64,000 bases of DNA. It comes from Leptasterias polaris. Taxonomy: Eukaryota > Echinodermata > Asteroidea > Forcipulatida > Asteriidae. The notes below the pieces were generated by a model, which was given only the letters and a program-made list of their open reading frames with translations, ran no database searches and was not told the origin of the DNA. Positions 57,001 through 64,000 of this stretch are shown here, piece after piece. The position numbers were made by a program, and so were the translations under genes. Where the stretch lies: the NCBI GenBank assembly GCA_037783415.1, contig JAZGTN010000017.1:2486501-2550500 (forward strand). Direction: 5' to 3'. Each line of letters opens with the position of its first letter. Positions within the stretch are counted from its first letter, which is position 1.

Positions 57001-59063
57001 GTAATTACCCAATTTGGGTAATTACTGACCAAAGTATAACCTGCTTTTAAGCCGTAAGCCTTTTTGAGGTATGGTGGTTGCTATAGAAGTGCACTGCTTT
57101 GTTCGTGTGTATACAGCCAAGTTTACCCAAACCTAATAGTGCCATAGTATTGTGTCTACCGATCTCAAAGTGGCTTATGGTTAAGTTTCTTGCCCATGAA
57201 CAAGAACAGTTAGTGTCTCGACTGAGAATAATAATAATAATAATAATATGGATTTATATCGCGCTTTATCACACCCAAGGACGTCTCAAAGCGCTCATTA
57301 TTACCCCTGGTCACTGGGCCATTTATTTCATTCCTTAAACCATCTCAGCTCCCTGGGGAGTATACAGCCTGTGCTGCAATATATGCGCTACTAAGCTAAA
57401 TCAATCACAAGAACCATCTCTGCCTCACAGGTACCCATTTTACCCCTGGGTGGAGAGAAGCAATTATAGTTAAGTGTCTTGCTCAGGGACACAAGTGTCA
57501 CGATCCCGGGACTCGAACCCACACTCTCCTGAACAGAAACACAAGAGCTTGAGTTCGGTGCTCTTAACCACTCGGCCATGACACTCCACGCTCCATGCTC
57601 CACGATTCAGCCATTATAACTTGAGTCCGATGCATTAAACCACACGCAACATCTGCAAATATTTTTGGCAATTCGTCAATAACAAATAGTTTTTGTATCT
57701 TCTTGAAACGCTAAAAATCTTTGAGAAAAAAGGATGTCTGATCATATGTCAAATAATTGTAGCAAGGTTGCTTCGTAAACTACAATTTGTATGCATGTAA
57801 ACATTGAAACACTTCACACTATGGATTCTGGCCTGGAATTACATGGAGGCTGCGGAGGCAATTGCCTCTGTTGCCCCTGGTTTTTGGTCTTTGACATAAT
57901 ATTATTCAAAGGTTTCCCATAGACTATAATATTTTCCAATGGAAGTGCCCTTTGAAAAATGAAAATGGTCTTGCCTTCTCGAAGATTATTTCCAGGCCTG
58001 TGGATTGGTGCCCATGTGTGTGAGGCTCCTCAAGAAGATGACTTCCTTTAAATTACCTTTAAGGTATGCTGTTTGTAAACTTAGAGAATAAATGTTCTCT
58101 CCCAAAAAGCCGACAACAATTTCTCTAGAGGTTTTTTGTTTGTTTGTCTTCAACCAGGATCTGTTAGAGCTACTGAAGAGTGTAGAGGCAGAGATAGACG
58201 TCTATGAGCAGAAATTACTGGACGAAAATGAGAAGAGGAATAAGTATAAGGTAAGAAAACTGTCTATGAAAGGGATACAGTGTCATGAAATTGGGCCCAG
58301 CTTGAAAGTTTTGAAGTTCAAGGGTTTGAGTTCCACCTGAGGTTCCTGCCTGTGGATTTTATCTACTGCACTTTTGAGAGCACAAGTTTAACACAAGGCA
58401 TAATGTTATAAATCAGTGTAGAGTAACAACTGAATCATACTGGATCAAATTTCATGGCTCTGCTTACCGTTGGCAAAGAATTAGGGCTTTCAAAAGCAGG
58501 CCAATCTGCGCTTTACGTCAAGCGTAATTCACTGGTCAGCGGGGAATTTTTGCTTGTGCGCGTGTTTACTCAATCTTACTAGGCATTCTTCACTGACACT
58601 GCTAGTGCTGAATCATAGCGCTTGCCCTGTAAGCGAAGAACGGTGACTGCAAGTGCAGACTATTGAAGGTGAGGGGAGCCATGAAATTCGGCCCCGATCA
58701 ACAGCTTTGTCATTTTGAGAGGGGGGGGGGGGGTGCATTCCATATTGGTAATTCAATACTTTGGTGTAGAGACAAAGTAGTAAAATGGATTTGATGTGAA
58801 CAGAAATGTCTGGGTGTTTTTCCAACCAGATTGACGATTGCCGTCGCTCCCACAACTACGACCCCTTCATCTGCACCTTCCTGTCCATGCTGGCTGAGCA
58901 GGGAAAGCTAGCCAGCCTTGTTGAGAAGCACACCCTGATCAAACGGCGCCAGGGGGTCCCTCTTGGACGACTCACAAAGACTACCAACCGCTCCCGGGAC
59001 AGGAGGCGGCGGAAGGCAAGGCCGCAGACGTCAGTAGCAGCAAAGAAGAGGAAGATACGTTAA
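44976..59063 (+). CDS. BAP1: BAP1 nuclear ubiquitin C-terminal hydrolase (11 exons)
   Basis: BAP1 removes ubiquitin from histone H2A as the enzyme of the PR-DUB complex with ASXL proteins. Exons: 44976-45012, 46118-46147, 47420-47607, 48843-48962, 51081-51285, 52336-52408, 52727-52847, 54090-54541, 55641-56424, 58158-58250 and 58830-59063. All are GT-AG with matching phases, giving 778 residues (human 729). The UCH domain (1 to about 240) has Gln85, Cys91, His169 and Asp184, the same numbers as in human BAP1. SHNY (416-419) matches the HCF-1-binding motif. The ULD domain (671-740) binds ASXL, and the tail is a basic nuclear signal. A lysine run near 379-402 is unusual. A small missed exon between exons 9 and 10 cannot be excluded. 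Confidence 0.95.
45164..45520. mobile_element. MITE with about 25-bp inverted ends in BAP1 intron 1
   Basis: Left end GTTGCGATAATCGTAAC, then CACCATCCTCCCG. The right end mirrors it (GGAGGATGGTGTTACG, ATTATCGCAAC). The interior is AT-rich and non-coding. Confidence 0.8.
45811..45835. repeat. Short hairpin GAGGTTCGTT...AACGAACCTC
   Basis: A 10-bp perfect stem with a 5-nt loop. The surrounding ACTCCTAG...CTATGAGGT motif recurs at 46310-46330. Confidence 0.65.
46118..46147 (+). CDS. BAP1: BAP1 exon 2 (30 nt)
   Basis: Encodes [11 protein letters not shown], the helix following the start of the UCH domain. Acceptor TTTTACAG, donor GTAAGT. Phase 1 at both ends. Confidence 0.93.
46323..46368. repeat. 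Hairpin around CTATGAGGTCCGATCTGCTA
   Basis: A stem of about 20 bp with two mismatches and a short GATG loop. It shares its outer motif with the hairpin at 45811, so the two are likely relics of the same element. Confidence 0.7.
46429..46668. mobile_element. MITE with GGGTTGTGTACTG-type inverted ends
   Basis: The left end, GGTTGTGTACTGCAGTACTG then TGTGATTTTG, is matched inverted by CAAAATCACAGTGCTCAGTA and CACAACCC at 46641-46668. It is non-coding. Confidence 0.65.
47368..47391. repeat. (TTG)n microsatellite
   Basis: About eight TTG units 30 bp before the acceptor of BAP1 exon 3. Confidence 0.9.
47420..47607 (+). CDS. BAP1: BAP1 exon 3
   Basis: Encodes [12 protein letters not shown], the [15 protein letters not shown] segment and the end FFAHQ with Gln85, the oxyanion-hole residue. 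A (TTG)n microsatellite lies just before the acceptor. Ends in phase 0 at GTGAGA. Confidence 0.95.
47632..47798. mobile_element. 167-bp MITE with TAGTCCTAAC repeats
   Basis: The ends GGGGTGGATTTCACAAAG and CTTTGTGAAATCCACCCC are exact inverted repeats. The inside is a run of TAGTCCTA/TAGGACTA palindromic motifs. It begins 24 bp after BAP1 exon 3. Confidence 0.85.
47958..48060 (-). mobile_element. tRNA-derived SINE head
   Basis: On the minus strand there is a perfect RNA polymerase III B box, GGTTCGAATCC, preceded about 50 bp upstream by an A-box-like GGTCTGATGGAC. The cloverleaf is not intact, so it is a SINE fragment rather than a working tRNA. Confidence 0.6.
48443..48518. repeat. 19-bp tandem repeat, four copies
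   Basis: ATTGGTGTGCGCCTACCCA is repeated four times without change in BAP1 intron 3. Confidence 0.95.
48843..48962 (+). CDS. BAP1: BAP1 exon 4 (catalytic cysteine)
   Basis: Begins [18 protein letters not shown]; the cysteine of NSC is residue 91, the nucleophile. Continues to [10 protein letters not shown]. Phase 0 on both sides. Confidence 0.96.
49052..50349. mobile_element. 1.3-kb non-autonomous DNA transposon in BAP1 intron 4
   Basis: The ends CAGACATGCCAAC (49052-49064) and GTTGGCATGTCTG (50337-50349) are inverted repeats. GGACTTG on the left (49045-49051) and GGACTTG overlapping the right end (50349-50355) look like a 6-7-bp target duplication. Inside both ends are TACGGGTTTT/AAATACAGG motifs. 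Open frames up to 158 codons have no transposase signature. Confidence 0.7.
50827..50982. mobile_element. MITE, CAGGGCTCAATTTCACAAAG family
   Basis: The ends CAGGGCTCAATTTCACAAAG and CTTTGTTAAATCCAGCCCTG are inverted, with CTAAGATT/AATCTTAG inside them. It is related to the copies at 42153 and 47632 by the shared ATTTCACAAAG. Confidence 0.8.
51081..51285 (+). CDS. BAP1: BAP1 exon 5 (catalytic His and Asp)
   Basis: Encodes residues 126-194: [30 protein letters not shown] with His169, and [13 protein letters not shown] with Asp184. This completes the catalytic triad. Donor GTGATT, phase 1. Confidence 0.96.
51394..51740. mobile_element. Possible TTAAAGG-family MITE, diverged
   Basis: Begins TTAAAGGGAAGGTGTACGTT and GGTAATCACTACTAAAA like the family. 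An internal hairpin AATCTGAGAAACGTTTCTG...CAGAAACATTTCTCAGATT (51561-51598) is present. The right end is unclear. Confidence 0.5.
52087..52158 (+). tRNA. tRNA-like sequence, degenerate (probably a tRNA-derived repeat)
   Basis: A 7-bp acceptor stem (GGCTAGA/TCTAGTC, with one G-T pair), a D arm GCTC-AGTTGGTA-GAGC, an anticodon arm with loop ACGTTAA (anticodon GTT, Asn) and T loop TTCTAGT make a 72-nt cloverleaf. Against function, the T stem (ATTGG/CCCGC) is mostly mispaired, U33 is replaced by C and one anticodon-stem pair is A-C. The B box GGTTCTAGTCC has one change. It is best read as a SINE head or pseudo-tRNA in BAP1 intron 5. Confidence 0.5.
52336..52408 (+). CDS. BAP1: BAP1 exon 6
   Basis: Encodes [20 protein letters not shown], the end of the UCH core. 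Acceptor ATTTTCAG; ends in phase 2 with donor GTAGGC. Confidence 0.92.
52727..52847 (+). CDS. BAP1: BAP1 exon 7
   Basis: Encodes [15 protein letters not shown] and a helix, [16 protein letters not shown], that follows the catalytic domain in BAP1. Phase 0 at the end (GTAAAC). Confidence 0.93.
53172..53354. mobile_element. 183-bp foldback MITE
   Basis: The arms start ATGTATACACCAATCCGA and CCGACG-type sequence, include AGCGCCCTCTATTGACAAAA and TGCGGTGTCGCAAGCTGGAA, and mirror each other over about 80 bp with few mismatches. The loop is about 11 nt (AGTAGAGATCA). In BAP1 intron 7. Confidence 0.88.
53381..53650 (+). mobile_element. tRNA (Ser/Leu type)-derived SINE
   Basis: The head GTGTCGCGGCTGAACGGTC (A box) is followed by a perfect anticodon-stem-like CCAGACTCGAGCTCTGG, a B box GGGTTGGAGTCCC, and the body TTGTGTCCTTTAAGCAAGAC shared with the copies at 42806 and 57228. 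In BAP1 intron 7. Confidence 0.75.
54090..54541 (+). CDS. BAP1: BAP1 exon 8 (disordered, Pro/His- and Lys-rich)
   Basis: Starts [16 protein letters not shown], then a low-complexity stretch of repeated VPTHQ-like motifs, and ends with ten consecutive lysines followed by [10 protein letters not shown]. This region has no counterpart of similar composition that I recall in vertebrate BAP1. It may act as an additional nuclear or nucleic-acid contact. Ends in phase 2. Confidence 0.9.
54598..54960 (+). mobile_element. SINE-like repeat with B box
   Basis: A perfect B box GGTTCGATTCC at 54691-54701 follows a tRNA-like stretch. The downstream body includes GTGAGGGTTTTTCTCCAGG-type sequence. The upstream A box is not clear. 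In BAP1 intron 8. Confidence 0.5.
55200..55246. repeat. Hairpin CTGCTGGGCATAC-CAA-GTATGCCCAGCAG
   Basis: The 13-bp perfect stem extends with a mismatch to about 20 bp (CTGTC/GGACAG), with a 3-nt loop. The loop is too tight for a microRNA. In BAP1 intron 8. Confidence 0.7.
55641..56424 (+). CDS. BAP1: BAP1 exon 9 (HCF-1-binding motif, acidic/serine-rich)
   Basis: The largest exon, 262 codons. SHNY at residues 416-419 resembles the HCF-binding tetrapeptide (NHNY in human). An acidic serine stretch follows ([29 protein letters not shown]), then long disordered sequence to FAQR. Donor GTAAGT. Confidence 0.92.
56447..56655. mobile_element. SINE body fragment
   Basis: Shares CCCTGTTCATCGGGCA, CCATTCCTCAAACTTTCTCA and the following segment with the SINE at 42806 (minus) and 57228. 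It lacks the tRNA-like head. Begins with AATAATACT repeats (tail side). Confidence 0.6.
56663..57050 (-). mobile_element. MITE, TTAAAGG family, in BAP1 intron 9
   Basis: The ends TTAAAGGCAGGGTACACTTT and AAAGTATAACCTGCTTTTAA are inverted. The interior is the reverse complement of the copies at 39947 and 59318 (GGTGTATCTCAACATATGCA, CTCTTTCTCTAAAACTA). Confidence 0.8.
57061..57227. mobile_element. Second partial SINE copy abutting the first
   Basis: GTTAAGTTTCTTGCCCATGA and TAGTGTCTCGACTGAGAAT parallel the body GTTAAGTGTCTTGCTCAGG of the neighbouring SINE, so the full SINE probably inserted next to an older relative. Confidence 0.45.
57228..57588 (-). mobile_element. tRNA (Leu/Ser type)-derived SINE, well preserved
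   Basis: On the minus strand the head reads GTGTCATGGCCGAGTGGTTA, with A box TGGCCGAGTGG and a perfect B box GGTTCGAGTCC. A long variable arm separates the boxes, as in tRNA-Leu/Ser, and an ACTCAAGC anticodon loop suggests Leu(CAA). The body follows, and the tail is an ATT microsatellite (57228-57247). In BAP1 intron 9. Confidence 0.85.
58158..58250 (+). CDS. BAP1: BAP1 exon 10 (ULD, first helix)
   Basis: Encodes [20 protein letters not shown] and the rest of a coiled helix ending NKYK. It forms the UCH37-like domain that binds the DEUBAD domain of ASXL. Phase 0 at both ends. Confidence 0.94.
58719..58733. repeat. G homopolymer
   Basis: A run of about 14 G in BAP1 intron 10. Similar runs occur at 63266 (C) and 63890 (G). 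Lengths are unreliable in any assembly. Confidence 0.7.
58830..59063 (+). CDS. BAP1: BAP1 exon 11 (ULD second half and nuclear signal)
   Basis: Begins [20 protein letters not shown], the ULD segment, then [10 protein letters not shown] and two basic clusters ([14 protein letters not shown]) serving as C-terminal nuclear signals. The stop is TAA at 59061-59063. Confidence 0.96.
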   Translation: MDDCRRSHNYDPFICTFLSMLAEQGKLASLVEKHTLIKRRQGVPLGRLTKTTNRSRDRRRRKARPQTSVAAKKRKIR

Positions 59064-59317
59064 TGCTTCTAAGGGAGGGTGACTGGATTGTTAATACATG
59101 AAGGCTAAACTCACCATGCAATGTGACCGCCCCACACCTTTATTTATAAGGATTGCGAGTGCAATTCCCCTTCTCCGCACTCCTTAACCTTGTTCGATGA
59201 GTGCAAAAAACAAACTACTTATTAAAAATTAAAGTGGATTTTTAAAAAAATCCAGGAAAAGTTATTATTCACAGCAGGAAATTAACTACCGATTTGACGT
59301 TAGTTTGCTTTCAACGT
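59064..59317 (+). other. Probable BAP1 3' UTR
   Basis: Follows the stop codon. No AATAAA is seen before the MITE at 59318; several AATAAA-like sites lie inside the MITE (59480-59550). The true end of the transcript is not determinable. Confidence 0.4.
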
Positions 59318-59751
59318 TTAAAGGCACTGTACATGTTTGGTAATTACTCAAAATATATATATTAGCATAAAAACTTACTTGGTAACGAGCAACGGAGAGC
59401 TGTTGATAGTATAAAACATTGTGAGAAACGACTCCCTCTGAAGTAACGTAGTTTTTGAGAAAGAGGTAATTTCTCACTAAAATAATAAAATATATCAAAT
59501 AATAAACCACAAGGGAATAAAAGACTAAAATAATAAAATAATAAAAGACTTCTGGCCAGAAGCCTTTTATTCCTATCTGAAAGCACACTAATTTGTACAA
59601 GAAGGGTGTTTTTTCTTTCATCATTTTCTTGCAACTTCAATGACCAATTGAGTCCAAATTTTCACAGGCTTGTTATTTTATGCATATGTTGGGATACACC
59701 AAGTGAGAATACTGGTCTTTGACAATTACAAAACGTGTTCAGTGCCTTTAA
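59318..59751. mobile_element. Complete TTAAAGG-family MITE
   Basis: The ends TTAAAGGCACTGTACATGTT and AAACGTGTTCAGTGCCTTTAA form a roughly 28-bp inverted repeat with mismatches. It is the reference copy for the family in this window. It contains a local partial duplication (TAAAATAATAAAA) and an internal CTTCTGGCCAGAAG palindrome. Confidence 0.85.
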
Positions 59752-59899
59752 GTAAGATACAATCTGCCAATCCAATCATGTAATCTGGTAAGAAATGTCA
59801 CAGGTGGTTACCTGCTTAGTTAAAAAATCATGAACAGTCAGATTTGATAAAATCTGAAGTTAACCTTCATTCTTTTAGATCAATGTGTGAAGTTTGGTT

Positions 59900-60200
59900 C
59901 TGAGGAGTGCAAACCCTTACCAACATTTTCAATTCAATTTTCCAAAACCGATTGGAATTGTTTTTCATTGTTGTGTTTTGGCACAACATCAATTGGACCC
60001 AATTTGACTCAGTTGGATTCAGATTGAATTTTTTTCCAACTAGACCCTGTTGGGAAATGTCCAATTGGTGGAAACAAATTCAAACTTATTCCAATTCAAT
60101 CAAATCCAAGCCAACTGAGTCCAATTGGCTTTCCAATTGGACTGAGTTGTTCTTAGATTTAATTTCAATTTGAAATTCACTAAACCAACTCACACCTACT
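59900..60200. repeat. Cluster of CCAATTGG/CAATTC motifs
   Basis: More than a dozen CAATT, CCAATTGG, CCAACT and AGTTGG motifs in both orientations within 300 bp, giving many alternative small hairpins. No element ends could be defined. Confidence 0.5.
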
Positions 60201-60226
60201 CAATCCAATTCTTTCCAACTGAATAC

Positions 60227-60396
60227 CCAATAGATCGATCCATTAAGCCCCGCCCCCTTACGAGTTGACCAATCACAGCCGCGAAACCCGATCACCATTA
60301 GAGCAAAGATCACCCAAAGGCTCAAATGGTGATCAGATTTCGCGGTTGTGATTGGTCAATGAGAAATGGGCGTGGCTTAATGGATCGGTGTATTGG
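60227..60396. mobile_element. 170-bp foldback MITE
   Basis: The ends CCAATAGATCGATCCATTAA and its inverse TTAATGGATCGGTGTATTGG are followed inward by matching ACCAATCACAGCCGCGAAAC / GATTTCGCGGTTGTGATTGG. The arms are about 70 bp. Confidence 0.85.
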
Positions 60397-61433
60397 AATG
60401 AATTTGACATGTTGGTAAGGGAAGGGCTCTCCTGAATGATTTGAGAAGAGAGCAGTTGATAGCTCTCCTTGTATTTCTTAAAATGAAGGACTGCACTCAC
60501 TGTTGTGATGACACATGATTAACAGCCGACCATAAAGCAAGACAAATTGGTGAATTAAAGACTTTCATTTGTCAAACCTTTGTTTTGGATCATGATGGTG
60601 TTTTTTTATGACCTCCCCATTGATCTTGCACACACAAATCACATTGAGGAAACCCTCCGATTGTCAAACTGCCTGGGTTAATTCTGTTGATGCAGTGTAT
60701 TGTAATGCTGAGAATAAGATGCACAGCTGAGATTTGTGTCATCCATCCTTGAAGTCCAGTCCAGAAAAACAATCACTTAATTTACGAGTTTATTCATTTC
60801 AACAGAAGGTGGCATCATTGCTATTTCTCTAAAAGCTTGCAAACTATGTTAATGGCCTGACGTTTTGACTAGCGCAGTCTTTTGCAGTCACTTCTAAAAC
60901 TAGTTTGATCATAGAGCAAGGGTTGATAAGTACTCTTGTAAAATTGGGTTTATTGTTTCACCCCCCAAAATGTCATGATTGTATGGGCCCTCTTACAAGT
61001 GTAGTGTAACCAAAGGCAATGGGTTGTAGAGGTGCAAGCATTGGCACTTTTTGTGCATTTGGCAAGCATTGTTTGTATTAATCATTAAAAATAGAACCCA
61101 ATAAAAACTTTAATGTAGTGTATGTCATGGATGAGGTTACCAATACCGCTTGACACGTACATTTTATGTACGGCGAAATGATATCACGTGACACGCGTCA
61201 GGCAATATTGAGCACTTCTAAATGAGGTAGCATGGCAATTTTTTTAACAATATATACGTTTGTCCCGTAATAGCAAACCGCGCACAGAATAACCAAAAAG
61301 CGGACTGTGTAGACATTTTTCTAATGGTGCCCTAATTTGACTCGACTTCCTTCAGCACATGTTGACTGTATGAGGGACACACGCACCGGGGGACATCATC
61401 CCTAATAGATAGGTTGCAGTATGACGTAAGTCG
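60397..61433. other. Unassigned intergenic DNA
   Basis: No gene, RNA or transposon ends recognised. It contains TCACGTGACACGCGTCAGG (61193-61211), similar in order to the E-box/CRE motifs at 39741-39800. Confidence 0.4.
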
Positions 61434-61612
61434 GCCATCTTTACGGGCAATTTGGAACACACAGTCATGCGTTGCGCGTGAGAACGGCGTGCAGCACGCG
61501 CACATTTCACAAAACTCATTGCGTGATTGGTTAGTGAATGACGCGACTGCGTTAATAATTTGAGCGCTTGACGCGCCTGCAAGCTAAAATGCGATTTGCC
61601 CGTAAAGATGGC
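61434..61612. mobile_element. 179-bp MITE
   Basis: The ends GCCATCTTTACGGGCAA (61434-61450) and TTGCCCGTAAAGATGGC (61596-61612) are exact 17-bp inverted repeats around CpG-rich, non-coding sequence. Confidence 0.85.
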
Positions 61613-61664
61613 GTCTACTGGGAACTATCTATTGTGATACCGGATCACTGAGAAGGCCTTTCCT

Positions 61665-61968
61665 TTAAAGGTTGTGTACAACATCGGTAATTGCCAAAGA
61701 CCTGTATCCACACTTGGTATGACCTAACATATACATGAAATAACACACATGATCGGTCTTCTCATGATCGGAGTCATGAGAAAACAGTGGAAAAAACATT
61801 TAATGTTTTAACTTTTTTCAAACATCGGTTTTTATCCTGCAGGATAAAGACTATTGTTTTACTCACTTCCTAAAAACCATGGCATTTCAAGCAAAACTAT
61901 TTTAAAGGGAAGTTTTTTTATGTGAACATTATATTTGTTATCTTACCAATGTTGTACACACCCTTTAA
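61665..61968 (+). mobile_element. MITE, TTAAAGG family (GTTGTGTACAAC subtype)
   Basis: The ends TTAAAGGTTGTGTACAAC and AATGTTGTACACACCCTTTAA are inverted. It is the opposite orientation of the truncated copy at 32090 and shares TTTATCCTGCAGGATAAAG. Confidence 0.8.
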
Positions 61969-62274
61969 TGTTGTCACTGCTACCAACAGCCTTAGCCATT
62001 ACTGAAGTCACTTGATTCGGGCACAACCTATTTTTACGGTATTTTTACCAATGTGCAGCCATTTTGGCTTGTTAATCCTTTGCAAACCAAGGCACCCAAA
62101 CCGAGGCTAGACAGAACCATAGTCAGGTACCTTAAAATGAAATTAAAAATCAACTATCGTTGTCAATGTACAAGCAGGGGGTTTACGCTAACGTCACTAC
62201 GTCAGTATGATCAATCTTCATTCCAGTCACTGGAGGACCACTCGGGTTGATTTCAACAATAGTGTATTTCTAAA

Positions 62275-62386
62275 TGCTGTACAATGCTCGTGCTGTACAA
62301 TGCTCGTGCTGTACAATGCTCGTGTCGTACAATGCTCGTGCTGTACAATGCTCGTGCTGTACAATGCTCGTGCTGTACAATGCTCG
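62275..62386. repeat. 16-bp minisatellite, seven copies
   Basis: TGCTGTACAATGCTCG is repeated exactly seven times (112 bp) with one internal variant (GTCG for GCTG). The open frames across it are artefacts of the repeat. Confidence 0.95.
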
Positions 62387-64000
62387 GTTCACTTTTTGTG
62401 TTGGATTTTATGTAAACATTTTTGCATTAAACGAACGAAAAAGCCTTCATTTCTAGTGGAGGTATAAGGCAAACTCAATAATTCATCTGTGGTTTTTATT
62501 TATAGTTTTGATGTAATAACTGCATCGGGGATAAATAATGTTATTTGCGTTTGTTTTATCTTCGGTTTTCACCCTTGCATCAGCTCTAGAATGTTTGATT
62601 TTTAAATCCCAGTCAAGTAGCCAGTGGATCCCCCCTTCTATTCCCGGCAGGACTTGAAGAGCACGAAGTTTGCATTTATATATCAGTGAAAACAACTGGC
62701 GACCGTAAACAGCACATTGACCCTCTAGGAGTACATGCAGTAGGCTTCCATCCGTCTCGAAATGCGCTGGGCAAAGGAGGAACACTGATATGTTTGGATA
62801 GTTAGTGGCACTTGCGGCTGTGACTAAACTTTGGAGTGGCAGTCACGATGACAGCTCCGACAGATGAGCATCGAAGCAGCAATTGGTAGCTGCTTCCTTC
62901 GACAGCGTTTCTCCTTTTGTTCATCCTCTCGTCTGAGAGGTCACCACTGCCGAAGATGAATGTTCACTTCCAGCACTGCCTCACTGTCAGCAGCACTGGC
63001 CCTCTAGTGGTGAGATAACTACAGTGTCATCATCATAGAACACTATGAGCCTACAAAACCCACCCAGTGCAGACAAAATAGTGGGGAAAATTTCCCCTCT
63101 CGCCACCAGAGTTTATTCAAGCTGTGAAATATTACCTGTAAAATGGGTTTTACAGGTGCATTTCATGCTTGTTTCAGATTTGTGTAATTACCCCATTCCC
63201 CAAGAAAATATGAGCTGGGGCTGTGTGAGGAGAAGTTCTGGTAATTTGTGGTTGCATGGGTTTCCCCCCCCCCCCCCACCCCAATATGAATACAACCGGT
63301 ATTATACAACGTAAATTTGTTCCGTATTTTCGAAACGGCGCACCGGAATTTACCAAGCTTGCAGTTTGCTCATTGGCCCACCCTGTTTTCCATTGTTTCA
63401 CCATCACTACGTCAAGATGGCGGAATGTAGACTATTGGTTATGTGTCTTTGCCCGTTTGGTTCAATCGCTGTATGTAACGCAGCTGTTCAAAGCAAATCA
63501 TAAACCGAGTTGGCGGGTGTTTTTTTGTGTGACTGCAAAAGTCTACTGAACTTTCTCCGTCACGTAACCTAACCAAATATCTTGAAAAAGTGACGCAACT
63601 TCGATAGTTGACTGGAGAGACACAGTGCTCCGGAACTAGGTTAATCCAGAAAGTTGACTAGTAAACTATATGCAGCGTTGAGTGACATCTAGATCGACTA
63701 TGGTAAAGTCTAGTCGATCACCCGAACTTGCTCAAAGCTGCAATTTTGCCTATCTAGCTGAGGGTCTGGATTTCCAATAGAACTTACACATTATTCGGAT
63801 GTACTTGTTGTATCCTTTAGTTAAATCATAGTGCCGTGGACGAACCTTAGCATATTATAACCTTTGTGAGTTAAGCAATCTCAAAAAGGGGGGGGGGGGG
63901 TGCTAATCATCGAACATCCCTGCAATAGCCGAAACAGCAAGAATGACATGCAATGTGAATCGCATGTGTACTGGTTTCCCGCTTCTGTTCGCTTGACAAG
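62387..64000. other. Unassigned right flank
   Basis: No gene recognised. It contains a small hairpin CCTGTAAAA-TGGG-TTTTACAGG (63135-63156), a C13 run (63266-63278), and a G run near 63890. At 63640-63735 are GTTGACTAGT, TCGACTATGG and CGAACTTGCTCA, which loosely resemble the LTR interior at 890-1010. Confidence 0.4.

Noticed and set aside
61193..61211. Promoter motif cluster like the one at 39.7 kb
   Set aside because: E-box and CRE-like motifs are present but no start codon or donor follows.
62207..62467. 86-codon open frame with CSCCTMLVLYNAR-like repeats
   Set aside because: Arises from the 16-bp minisatellite. No gene signals.

Overview
The window is animal nuclear DNA. Two multi-exon genes with GT-AG introns are legible, and the rest is an unusually repeat-rich landscape. 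Gene sequences and repeat types (non-LTR elements, tRNA-derived SINEs, many short inverted-repeat elements, a foldback element) suggest a marine deuterostome. I favour an echinoderm, perhaps a sea star, but that is inference without a database search.

Layout. 1-1113: probable 3' end and 3' LTR of an LTR retrotransposon, overlapped by a perfect 104-bp-arm palindrome (1046-1263) flanked by 9-bp direct repeats. 1273-2633: nothing recognised. 2775-25315: one uninterrupted 22.5-kb tandem array of a 56-bp unit (about 400 copies) with visible higher-order structure, including a roughly 3.9-kb block present twice. 25485-26875: decayed, internally deleted non-LTR retrotransposon (minus strand). 27242-30450: nearly complete CR1/Rex1-like non-LTR retrotransposon (minus strand) with one frameshift. 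30450-32780: no genes.

32795-42119 (+): four-exon gene for the sterol isomerase EBP. Its third intron holds nested transposons: a 2.67-kb TA-flanked element inside an older MITE, and a 1-kb foldback element with 42-bp tandem repeats inside another MITE. The 2.67-kb element contains an exon-like start on the minus strand behind promoter-like motifs. 44976-59063 (+): eleven-exon gene for the nuclear deubiquitinase BAP1, with catalytic residues at the same numbers as in the human enzyme. Its introns carry SINEs, MITEs, hairpins and a degenerate tRNA-like sequence. 59064-64000: MITEs, a 16-bp minisatellite and otherwise unrecognised DNA.

EBP (sterol synthesis, ER membrane) and BAP1 (chromatin deubiquitination) lie in the same orientation about 2.9 kb apart. 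Nothing in the sequence links their functions.
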